From: Halomonas sp. 'Soap Lake #6'
GTDB lineage: Bacteria; Pseudomonadota; Gammaproteobacteria; Pseudomonadales; Halomonadaceae
Assembly: GCF_003031405.1 (NCBI RefSeq)
Contig: NZ_CP020469.1
Coordinates: forward strand, 186,001 to 250,000
Length of the DNA stretch: 64,000 bases
Reading direction: 5' to 3'
Shown here: piece by piece, positions 44,148-53,400 of the stretch
How positions within the stretch are numbered: position 1 is the first letter of the stretch
Layout: each line of letters starts with the position of its first letter
Notes under the pieces: model-generated
The model's input: the letters and a program-made list of their open reading frames with translations, nothing else
Database searches by the model: none
What the model was told of the DNA's origin: nothing
Position numbers and translations under genes: made by a program

Positions 44148-44165
44148 AATGCTTCGAATGCCTTT

Positions 44166-44190
44166 ATGTAACTATAAAAGATACATGATA
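44166..44190. promoter_or_regulatory. Rrf2-type operator-like motif before the methyltransferase gene
   Basis: Second copy of the motif at 42456-42480 (22 of 25 positions identical): arms ATGTA and TACAT around ACTATAAAAGA, followed by GATA. It begins 19 bases upstream of the methyltransferase start, overlapping the expected promoter. Confidence 0.6.
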
Positions 44191-44285
44191 GCGAATGCTC
44201 TTCCAGAGGGGAATAGACTCCAGCGGACGTTGAACCAGCTGGAGAGGGTAACGATGCATTGAAATGTGCAATTAAAACGGGTCGT

Positions 44286-46503
44286 CTAGAACACGTAAGT
44301 TAATGACGAGGTGATGCTGCGAGGCTCGCCATAGACGCCGTAGCCATTGATGTGGTTGTAATACTTCTCGTCGAACAGATTCTTCACGTTGACCTGAAGT
44401 GACAGCTCCGGTGTGAACTGATAGCGGCCGAAAAGATTGGCCAAGGTGTAGCTGCCTTGCTCGAACTCGCTGGGAATTCCCGCCGGGGTGTTTAGGCCGC
44501 TAGCGAAGAGGCTGCTCTGCCAGTTAACCCCGCCGCCCACGGTCAGCTCACGCAGTTGGGGCACGTTATAGCTGGCGAAGAGATTGAACAGCGAGCGCGG
44601 CTGGTCGGTATTGAAAGTACCTTCGTTGGCCTTCGCGGTGAAGTGGGAGTAACCGACGGTCATATTGAGATCGTCGCTGATCGCGCCACTCAGCTCGACC
44701 TCAAAGCCTTCGCTGACCACGCCATTGGCGGTGGAGTAGGTGGTCTCGGTCTGTCCAGGAACCGTTGGGTTTGCCTGGGCGACGTTGTCCTGCTCAATAC
44801 GGAATACCGAGAAGGAGCCATTCAGCAAACCACCGAACCATGCCGCCTTGAGGCCCGTTTCGTAGTTCTTACCAACCACTGGATCCAGGTAGGTTCCACT
44901 GAAATCACGGTAGTTCTGTGGCTCGAAGATTTCGGTATAGCTGGCAAACGCCGAGTAAGTGTCGTTGAAGTCGTAGACTAGGCCACCGTAAGGTGTGACT
45001 TCGCGCTTGCTCTGGCGATCCAGGTTGTGGAATTGAGTCATTCCATCCCAGTCGGTGTAGCGTGCGCCAATAATCAACGTTAGCGGATCAGCCAGCGAGA
45101 AACGTCCAGCGGTGTAAACCGCCTTCTGACGCGTGCTGGACGCTTCCGAGGGCGTAAATTCGGACCATCCTTCGTTGGGTGCCGAGCCATCCCAATTATT
45201 GAAATCATCAACGGGGAAGAGGCCAGAGATAAAGCGGTTGTCGTAGTTGTTTTCCTGGTCGCTGTAACTCCCTCCCACGACCAGCTCGTGTTCGCGCCCA
45301 AATAGCGCGAACGGGCCAGAAGCGAGTAGATCAACGGCATCAACCGTGCGCTCGCCGCGGTTCCAGCCGGTATAGAAGGAGACGCCGCTTCCTGTGACTG
45401 GGTCCGGCAGCCCCCCTTCTACATAGGGATAGGCCAGCTTACCATCCATATTGGTTTTTTTCGTGAGTCGCGGCGACACGCACGCGCCAGTCATTATCGA
45501 AGCGGTGCTCCAGGTTGGCGAAGACCTTCTCGGACTCGAAATCGTAGTAGGACCAGTCTGGTGCCACACTGAATGAGCGTGAGTAGTTCGTCGGCGTGCC
45601 ATTGCTGAACCACAGCGGCAAACCGCCCCAAGTGGGCGAGGAGGTGTGGCTATCCTGGTAGTCGAAGCCCAATGAAAGTGTTGTGGACTCCGTCAGGTCG
45701 GCATCGATAATACCGTAACCAAACGTGCGACGTTTGTCTTGGCGGTCAAGGTGAGCGCCGCCTTCCTCGTAACCGCCGATAAAGCGCGCCCGCACGTCGC
45801 CAGAGTTGGTCAACGGGGTCGTCAGATCGACAGTGCTGCCACGCTTATCCCAACTGCCCAGGGTGCCGGAAACAGAACCAGTGAATTCGCGGCTATCGGC
45901 ATGTTTGCGTACGAAATTGACCGAAGCCCCTGGATTCCCCGAGCCGCTTACCAGGCCGTTAGCGCCACGAACGACCTCAACACGGTCATAGATGGCTGTA
46001 TTAAGCCGACCTTCGCCGAAGTACCAGCGGTTATCGGTATTGAGTGTGGGAATGCCATCGTACTGGTAGCTGTTGATGCGGAAACCGCGAGATGAGAAGG
46101 CAACGCGGTCGCTGTCCAGATGGCGTGCCGAAATGCCGGTGGTATTGCTTAGCACTGCTTCAATGGAGTCCAGGTTCTGATCTTGTATGCGTTGCTCGGT
46201 GATAATACTGATCGCCTGGGGTAGCTCTTTTTGGCTAAGCGTTAGGCCGGTGCCTGCATCCGTGCTACGTCGGGTATAGCCGACGTTTTCATAGAGATTC
46301 TCGCCGGTGATGGTAACGGTTTCCAGCGCTTGCGGGCTGTTGGCATCAGCGGTTTGTGCCTCAGCGCTGGCGGCAGCAAGCACGCAGGCAGAAGCAACGG
46401 CGGTTAACGTGGCGCACCGCCAGGAAAGATAGCCAACAGCGACCACATGGTTAGGCACACGATATCGTGTCGTGCTTAAGGCATGAAGTGATGACGTTTT
46501 CAT
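44286..46503 (-). pseudogene. TonB-dependent siderophore receptor, frameshifted in a homopolymer
   Basis: Two frames together give a full ~738-residue FhuE-like outer-membrane receptor. The N-terminal part (46503 to ~45455) has a signal peptide (ASACVLAAASAEAQTA), TonB box region ALETVTITGE and plug (QKELPQAISIITEQRIQDQN, YDGIPTL). The C-terminal part (~45460 to 44286) is the barrel ending in VYGEPRSITSSLTYVF. They are joined where the minus strand has A7 (45455-45461); six A would restore ATHEK-TNMDGKLAYPYVEG. It may be a true mutation, a phase-variable tract or a sequencing error. It would import a ferric hydroxamate-type siderophore. Confidence 0.85.
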
Positions 46504-46757
46504 AATATCCCTTGAGGCGCGCCTTTACGGCACTCTTTTGAAGATTTGTTCATTCTGAGGGTGAATGATCATATAAAAACGATTATTAAATGTAAATGTA
46601 TATGAGAACTCTTAGTATTAAGTTTATGTGGTATGTAAATTACACTTAGGTAGTGTGAGCCCAAGAGGCAGTGAAATACCCATCCGATTATCCATAGCCA
46701 TGCACAGACATGTCAGGTTTCACATCTTTTGTACCTTGGCCACTCTCCTTACTATGG
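46504..46757. other. Intergenic region before the receptor gene
   Basis: A+T-rich promoter region of the divergent siderophore receptor and RidA genes. A possible Fur-like stretch (GATTATTAAATGTAAAT, about 46580-46600) agrees with the Fur consensus only weakly, so no site is called. Confidence 0.4.
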
Positions 46758-46795
46758 AGCTTAGTAACGATGCAGCATCACTAAGCTGCATCGTT
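46758..46795 (+). promoter_or_regulatory. Two mutually exclusive hairpins before ridA
   Basis: AGCTTAGT (46758-46765) pairs with ACTAAGCT (46780-46787), 8 bp perfect. Overlapping it, AACGATGCAGC (46766-46776) pairs with GCTGCATCGTT (46785-46795), 11 bp perfect. The two stems cannot form together. They end 10 bases before the GGAGAG ribosome binding site of the RidA gene. They could be an RNA switch or simply overlapping protein-binding palindromes. Confidence 0.5.
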
Positions 46796-46814
46796 GATTC
46801 ACTTGGAGAGCACC

Positions 46815-47216
46815 ATGAGTAAACCTGAGTTTTTTGTGACACCCGGTTACGGGGATAAGGCGCTAGAGCTGTTGAATTACTCTCAGGCGGTTAAAGTTGA
46901 TAATCGTGTGGAGATATCAGGGCAGGGCGGTTGGGATGATGAATTCCAAATATCGACTTCGCTGGTGGAGGAGATTGAGCAGGCATTCCGCAATGTTGAG
47001 CGCACCCTGAAAACTGCAGGCGCTGGCTGGGAACACGTGATCCACGTTAACTCTTACCACGTGGGTGGTTTCCCTCCGGAAGTTAACGAAACGATGACTC
47101 GCCTATACCGCCATTACATGCCTAATCACGCGCCTATCTGGACACAAGTCGGTGTGGAGGCGCTTGGACTACCCACTATGCGCGTTGAAATTCGAGTGAC
47201 GGCAATTATTGCTTAG
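46815..47216 (+). CDS. RidA family protein
   Basis: A 133-residue protein of the RidA/YjgF/UK114 family of enamine/imine deaminases (VEISGQGGWDDEFQ, EEIEQAFRNVERTLKTAGAG, MRVEIRVTAIIA). The catalytic Arg position of RidA is occupied by the conserved MRVEI arginine. ATG 46815 has GGAGAG at good distance. It ends four bases into the convergent LysR gene. Members of the wider family act on different imines, so the substrate is open. Confidence 0.87.
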   Translation: MSKPEFFVTPGYGDKALELLNYSQAVKVDNRVEISGQGGWDDEFQISTSLVEEIEQAFRNVERTLKTAGAGWEHVIHVNSYHVGGFPPEVNETMTRLYRHYMPNHAPIWTQVGVEALGLPTMRVEIRVTAIIA

Positions 47217-48118
47217 ATAGCTGGGTACCGATCCCTAAACGTTGCCAGCAGCCACTCAATAAACACCTTTAGCCGAGTGCTTTGGTGGCGATTGGGTGGG
47301 TAAAGGATATGAAACGGTAAGCCTGGCCGTACCCAGTCGGTTAGCGCTGGCACCAGCTCGCCGCTATCGATATGGGGCTGCAAGCAGCGGGTAAAGTGCT
47401 GGCCTATACCGAGCCCTGCCAGCATCATTGCCAACAGACCGTTGCCATCATTGGCAGAGTAGGTTCCGCCACTCATCTCAAGCCGCTCAGCCCCCCGCTC
47501 AAACACCATGGGCATCGGCTGGTTGTTGGCCGCTATAAAGTAGCCTAGCCGTGCGTGTTGGGTTTCAAGCTCGTTTGGGTGGCTGGGCATTCCATAGCGC
47601 TCCAGGTAAGTGGGGGATGCGCAGGTCATATAGTCAAGCTCGACTAAGTGACGGCCTACCATAGCCTGTTCATCGAGACGGCCTGCGCGAATAACGCAGT
47701 CCACCCCTTCGCCGACAATATTGACAGTTCGGTCGCTGATCCCTAGTGCAATGGTAATATCCGGGTATTCGTGCTGAAACGCTTTCAGTGCGGGAATCAG
47801 TAAGCTAGTGGCAAAGGTGGAGGGAGCATCAATGCGCAGGTGCCCTTGAGGGTTTGATTTGCTGGTGCGCACCGCGTTGTCCATCGCATCCACTTCGGTG
47901 AGCAGATGCACTGCTTGATGGTAATACGCCATGCCTTCCGCCGTGGTGGCGACTTTTCGAGTGGTGCGATTAAGTAGTTTAATCGCCAGGTGCGCTTCAA
48001 GATCTATGATCAACTTGCTAATGGTCGAGCGGGGAAGTGCCAACTGCTCAGCGGCCCGGCTAAATGAGCCGGTTTCCACCACGCGGATAAACGCGCGCAT
48101 TGCGAGTAGTTGGTTCAT
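47213..48118 (-). CDS. LysR family transcriptional regulator
   Basis: A 301-residue LysR regulator. MNQLLAMRAFIRVVETGSFS and PRSTISKLIIDLEAHLAIKL form the helix-turn-helix, and HLRIDAPSTFATSLLIPALK starts the effector domain of the DsdC/CrgA-like subgroup. It converges with the RidA gene, sharing four bases at the 3' ends. No divergent partner: upstream lies a gene remnant. Target unknown. Confidence 0.88.
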   Translation of the reverse strand: MNQLLAMRAFIRVVETGSFSRAAEQLALPRSTISKLIIDLEAHLAIKLLNRTTRKVATTAEGMAYYHQAVHLLTEVDAMDNAVRTSKSNPQGHLRIDAPSTFATSLLIPALKAFQHEYPDITIALGISDRTVNIVGEGVDCVIRAGRLDEQAMVGRHLVELDYMTCASPTYLERYGMPSHPNELETQHARLGYFIAANNQPMPMVFERGAERLEMSGGTYSANDGNGLLAMMLAGLGIGQHFTRCLQPHIDSGELVPALTDWVRPGLPFHILYPPNRHQSTRLKVFIEWLLATFRDRYPAI

Positions 48119-48231
48119 TGGCGTTAAACTCTGATTATTCTATTAGCGGGCATTTGCGTCTTTGGCATGGGGAAGACGAGATAATGCAGATAGCGAAAAG
48201 TATCATCATAGAGCGTGAAGGCAAACCGGAT

Positions 48232-48353
48232 TAAGAAGTCTCCTGATGGCAGTATTGTCAAAAGATGTGCTGTGGAGTCGGCTACCGGTGCCGTCGCTGA
48301 TGATGCCATGGTAGGGCGCTCTACATATCGAACGCTGATATTTTGGGATTAAG
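48232..48353 (+). pseudogene. Decayed 3' fragment of a second thioredoxin-reductase-like gene
   Basis: DNA such as AGTCTCCTGATGGCAGTATT and CGAACGCTGATATTTTGGG closely follows the 3' end of the oxidoreductase at 42533-43426 (AGTCTCCTGTGGGCAGTATC; CGAACGCTGATGTTTGGG), with an internal deletion and changed frame. It is a trace of a former duplicate. Confidence 0.75.
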
Positions 48354-48415
48354 ATAAATTAGGGGTGGTCTAGGCCAGAGCAGCGCTATCCACATAATAG
48401 ACCTCGTTGTTATTA

Positions 48416-48432
48416 ATGTAATGTTATTACAT
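48416..48432. promoter_or_regulatory. 17-bp palindromic operator before the TonB/CobN operon
   Basis: ATGTAATGTTATTACAT, 7-bp perfect arms around GTT, 75 bases before the receptor start. It agrees with the palindrome at 28009-28025 at 15 of 17 positions. Its inner part TAATGTTATTACATAA also agrees with the Zur-type box at 36851-36866 at 14 of 16. I favour Zur as the regulator, with the ArsR protein as the alternative. Confidence 0.65.
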
Positions 48433-48507
48433 AATGTTTTGGCAAAAACGCTTCAACAAAACACACCACCCCCATCCCTAAAGATAAGCAAGCGAGATAA
48501 GAGAACG

Positions 48508-50484
48508 ATGAACAAAAAGCGTGGTATCGCGATTACCTGCCTCTTGGCATTGGTGCCGGTGAGTGCCAGCTGGGCTCAGATGGTGGGGGAGCGCAGGGAA
48601 GCGGCTGAGCAAGAGCGCCCATCTCAGAGTGGAGCGTTGCCACAAATCGTGGTCACTGCAACGGCTTCCGAACGCGATATCACCGATGCACCGGCCAGTG
48701 TCACCGTTGTGGAAGGGGAGGATCTACGTCGTCGCCCCATTAATGATTTAGCCGATGCTGTTAGGGGTAGTGTGGGTGTTGATCTGGATAGTGTTGGAAT
48801 GGGGCGTCGTGGTATTTCGATTCGCGGTATGAGCTCCGAGCACACCCTGGTACTCGTCGATGGGCAGCGCATTAACTCCTCCTCATCCGCCATTGCGCAT
48901 TCCGATTTTGAGCTTGGCTGGGTGCCAGCCGAGGCTATTGAGCGAGTTGAAATTGTGCGTGGACCAATGTCATCGCTATATGGCTCGGAAGCCTTGGGTG
49001 GGGTTGTCAATATTATTACCCGTTCTGCCACAGATGAGTGGCAAGGGTCAGTCAGCAGCTACGCATTGATTAACGATCACGGGTTGGATGGCGACGGACA
49101 TAAAAGTGGTTTTTATGTGGGTGGCCCGGTGATTCCGGGCACTTTAGGCATTAATGCCTGGGGTGAGTACCGCCAGCGGGACGCGCTGCGCGATGCAAAT
49201 AATAACGATCTCACCGCGCTGGATGATCAGAGCGTCACCTCCGGCCATATAGGGCTTAGCTGGACGCCGAATGCAGAGCAGCGCATAGACGTTGCCGTTG
49301 ATGCAGGCAATGAAACACTGGAGGGTGTCAGGGGAGGCACTCAGAGCCTCTATCAGTCCGATAACCATGTTCAGCGGCGGCGCTACTCTGCCGCTCACTA
49401 CGGCGATTGGGAGTGGGGTAACAGTCAGGTCAGGCTTTATCGCAGCACCCTGGATCGTGACACTTGGCGCAGTGATGGCAATGACACAACGAGCCCCAAT
49501 CGTTTTGTTGATACTGTTTTTGATGGGCAGGTGGGTTTCCAGGCGAGTGATTATCATGCGCTGACGTTGGGAGCAGAGGCCAGGCGCGAAAGCTTGGAAG
49601 ACCCCAATATCAACAATCGTGGAAAGGCATCGCAGTCGCATTTTGCACTGTTCGGCCAAGATGAAATTTATCTCAATGAGCAGTGGGAAGCGGTGCTGGG
49701 TAGCCGCTTTGATAACCATGAAGAGTTTGGTTGGGAGTTTAGTCCGCGTGCCTATTTGCTCTACCACCCCAGTGATGAGCTGACGTTCCGAGCGGGAGCG
49801 GGGCGTGGCTTTAAAGCGCCAACCCTCAAGCAATTATCACCCGAGTTCGAGTCGCGTGCGGCCATGGGGGGACGCGGCATCATTCGCGGCAACCCTAGCC
49901 TGGAGCCGGAAACCAATCAGTCCTATGAGCTGGGGGTAACTTATGCCCCCGGCCGCTGGTCGGCTGGCGCCACTGTTTTCCATAATGATGTTCGCAATTT
50001 GATTGAAACCGTTCGCCAGCCAACCTGTAACGAGCCGGGACGCGTTTGCCTGGAGTATGAGAACGTGGCCAGGGCGCGCCTTCAGGGAGTGGAATTAACC
50101 ACGGGTGTTGATATCAACACCCAGTGGCGTGCCGAAGCGAATTATACCTACCTGGAGGCTCAGGATCGGACAATCGACGAGCGTTTGCCCGATCGCTCCC
50201 GTCACCGTGCCAATGCGTCACTGGTTTGGTCGCCGACAGACAGCTTCACGACACGGGTGCAAACGGAATATATCGGGTCTCAATACCGCTCCGCAGGAGA
50301 GGATGAGCGCCCTGAGTATGCGTTGTGGCACTGGTATGCCGATTACGATGTAAGCGCTAACGTTAGCCTACAGGCGGGGGTCGAAAACATCGGCGATGAG
50401 CGCTTGGCCAATGACGATGCCAGCCTCTATGGTCGGGCAGATGAAGGGCGGCGCTACTTTGCTGGTGTAACGGTGCGGTTCTGA
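48508..50484 (+). CDS. TonB-dependent outer-membrane receptor (PA1922/CirA-like), putative zinc uptake
   Basis: A 658-residue receptor. Signal peptide MNKKRGIAITCLLALVPVSA-SWAQ; TonB box LPQIVVTATASERD; plug with RRGISIRGMSSEHTLVLVDG and VEIVRGPMSSLYGSEALGGV; barrel ending in YFAGVTVRF. ATG 48508 gives a proper signal peptide; the frame is open from 48421. The operon with cobN-like, exbB-like and DUF2149 genes matches the zinc-responsive PA1922-PA1925 locus of Pseudomonas aeruginosa, which points to import of zinc, possibly as a chelate. A palindromic Zur-like operator is upstream. Confidence 0.85.
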   Translation: MNKKRGIAITCLLALVPVSASWAQMVGERREAAEQERPSQSGALPQIVVTATASERDITDAPASVTVVEGEDLRRRPINDLADAVRGSVGVDLDSVGMGRRGISIRGMSSEHTLVLVDGQRINSSSSAIAHSDFELGWVPAEAIERVEIVRGPMSSLYGSEALGGVVNIITRSATDEWQGSVSSYALINDHGLDGDGHKSGFYVGGPVIPGTLGINAWGEYRQRDALRDANNNDLTALDDQSVTSGHIGLSWTPNAEQRIDVAVDAGNETLEGVRGGTQSLYQSDNHVQRRRYSAAHYGDWEWGNSQVRLYRSTLDRDTWRSDGNDTTSPNRFVDTVFDGQVGFQASDYHALTLGAEARRESLEDPNINNRGKASQSHFALFGQDEIYLNEQWEAVLGSRFDNHEEFGWEFSPRAYLLYHPSDELTFRAGAGRGFKAPTLKQLSPEFESRAAMGGRGIIRGNPSLEPETNQSYELGVTYAPGRWSAGATVFHNDVRNLIETVRQPTCNEPGRVCLEYENVARARLQGVELTTGVDINTQWRAEANYTYLEAQDRTIDERLPDRSRHRANASLVWSPTDSFTTRVQTEYIGSQYRSAGEDERPEYALWHWYADYDVSANVSLQAGVENIGDERLANDDASLYGRADEGRRYFAGVTVRF

Positions 50485-53400
50485 TGCGCAGAGAAATGTG
50501 CAGAGCAATCTGTAGAGCAAAGTGTAGAGAGTGGCTGAGCATAGGGCGCTTATTGCAGGGTTGGATACTGAGACGTTGGACGCTGAAGCGTTGGGCAGCG
50601 CTCAGCTGTTTGTTGGCCATAGCAGGTGTCTGCTCTGCTTGGGCCGATGATGGTCCTTCACAGCCTATCGTTCAGGTGCTACATAACAGCTTCGTCACTG
50701 GAGAGAAGTTTCAACGTCTTGCCCCGCTTGCCGAAGGGGAGCGCGTAGTGATACGCCATTTGAGTGTTGAAGATGCCTCGCCCGAGACGCTACTCGGTGC
50801 ACTCAATGAGGCTGCGCTGATTGTGCTTGATGGGCCGCGTCCCAATGACCGGGCAATGGTCGAGCAGCATTTAGAAGCGCTACCTGTAGCAGCGAACGCT
50901 CCCATGCTGACCGTGGGGGGAGGCCGCCCGCAATGGGAAGGCCTTGCGCCTGAGCATGGCAGTGCTCTGGCCGCGCTTTACGCTAGCGGTGGCGAGGATA
51001 ACTTCCGACGTTTTTTTGCGTTAACCCGCGCTGTACTGGAAAGGGAAGCGCCCCCGGATGAGCTACTGGAGCCACCGCAGCAGCTACCCGCTACGGGCTT
51101 CTATCACCCTGGTGCGCCGCACCCCTTTGGGGAGGTTGCGTCCTATCTTGCTTGGCATGCTGATAATGTGCGGACTGAGGGTGATGCTGCTGAATCAGGC
51201 GTCAATGGTCGCGTAGCTTTTCTCGTTTATCAGGGCATGATCTCCAGCATGGTGACCGATGAGATCGACGAGCTGATTGAGCGTACCGAGACAGCGGGGT
51301 TGACGCCCATCGTCTTCTGGCTGGATGGCGCAGCGCCAGAGGGGCTGGTGGGTGTGCTTGAAGGGGCCGAGGTTGATGTGTTGGTCAACCTGTCGCATAT
51401 GCAGAATGGTGCGGCCCGTAGCCGTGACTTCCTCGCGCTGGATATTCCCGTTATCCAAACACTACGCTTTCGTGAAGGCGATGCAAGCGAATGGCTTGAT
51501 GCACCTAGCGGTGTGGCGCCACGCACCACGGCGGTATTTCTGGCGGGGCCGGAGGGGTGGGGGATCAGCGATCCACTGGTGCTCTCTGCTACGTCCCAGG
51601 GCCGGGAAGTGCTCTTGCCTGAGCAGGCTGATGCTCTCATCGAGAAACTGCGCAGTTTGGTGTTGTTGCGGCATACGCCAGCTGCGGAGAAACGCCTGGC
51701 GGTGATGTTCTGGAACTATCCGGTGGGGGAGAAGAACCTGGGAGCCTCGCACCTCAATATTCCACGTAGCTTACGCTCGCTTCATCAAGCCCTTGCGGAA
51801 CAGGGATATGCAGTAGGAGATACGCTCGAAGAGCAGCAGATCATTGACACCAGCCAGCGCATGCTGAAGGCGTTATATCGCAGCGATCACCTGGATATCC
51901 TGCTTGAAGAGGGACTGGCCGATCTGTTCCCGTTGGCCGAGTATGAGCGCTGGCTGGAGGCGTTACCCAGGCAACATCAACGTGAGCTACGCCATATGGG
52001 CGGTGCGCCTGAGCGCCATCATGCGCTACGGGAGATCGATGGTCAGCGCTACTTTGTTATTCCCCGCTGGCAGTTAGGCAACTTGGTCATCATGCCCCAG
52101 TTGCCGCGTCATGCCGCTGCTCATGGTGGCTATCACGACACTGCTATGCCACCTGACCATCACTACATGGCTGCTTACCTCTATCTTCAGCACCATTACG
52201 ATGCCCATGCATTGATTCACCTGGGTACCCATGGCACCCAGGAGTGGCTTCCCGGCAAGGACCGGGGGTTGGCGGCAAGCGACTACCCATGGCTGGCGCT
52301 TGGCAGCCTGCCGGTGTTCTACCCCTATATTCAGGACAATGTTGGCGAGGCTATCCAGGCCAAACGGCGAGGCCGTGCGGTCACCATCAGCCACCAGACG
52401 CCCCCCTTTGCGCCCGCTGGCCTGTACGATCAGCTGCGCGATTTACATCAGTTGATCCATGAGTATGAGCAGCTTGATGAAGGTAATGTGCGCGAACGGG
52501 TGACAGAGCAAATCGCCGCTGTGGCGATCGAAGCCAATCTGCACGACGACCTGGGGTGGTCAAACGAGCAGATCGATATGGCGTTCGAGGATTTCCTGGC
52601 GGAGTTGCACGACCACCTGCATGAATTAGCCCGGGTGGCTATGCCGCTGGGTCTGCATACCTTTGGGCAGCCAGCAGATATTGATCATCGCATTAGTACC
52701 GTTATGCAGCAGTTGGGGGAGCCTTTTTATACCGCGCTGGATATTGATGTGGAGGAGCTGTTTGCGGAGGATGATGATTTGTCTGCAAACCCCGCTCACC
52801 AGGCGGTACGGCAAATGCTCTCATCCGATGATGCAGTACTGCCGGATAGCCTCAACGACTTTACCCCCCGTGCCCGTGAGTTGAATCAACGCCTGTTGGA
52901 TACCCAGGAGAATGAAGCACTCTTGGCTGGATTGGCGGGTCGCTTTGTGCCGCCAGGGGCTGGCGGTGATCCTATTCGCAACCCCGAGGTGATGAGTGGC
53001 CGCAACCTGTACGCATTTGAGGCCGATAAGCTGCCAACACGTGCTGCGTTTGAATCCGGTGCCGAGGCTTATGAGCAACTGGTGCAGGCGTTTCGCGATG
53101 AGCACGCGGGGGCATGGCCGCAAAAGCTCGCGTTTAGTTTGTGGTCTTCCGAAGCTATTCGGCATCTAGGGGTAACGGAAGCGCAGGTACTCCATGCGTT
53201 AGGGCTGCGGCCGGTGTGGGATGAGGGTGGGCGAGTCGTCTCATTGGAGATCGTACCTACCAATGAGCTGGGGCGCCCCCGAGTGGATGTCGTGGTTCAG
53301 GTGACAGGCGTTTATCGTGATCAGTTCGACAGCTTTATGCGCCTGCTCGACGATGCGATGGTGCGGCTTGCCCAACTGGACGAGCCACAGAACCTGATTG

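Noticed and set aside
46550..46610. Fur box before the siderophore receptor
   Set aside because: The best stretch agrees with the 19-bp consensus at only about half of the positions.
49144..49833. 229-codon open frame on the minus strand
   Set aside because: Antisense to the TonB receptor barrel; no protein-like motifs.
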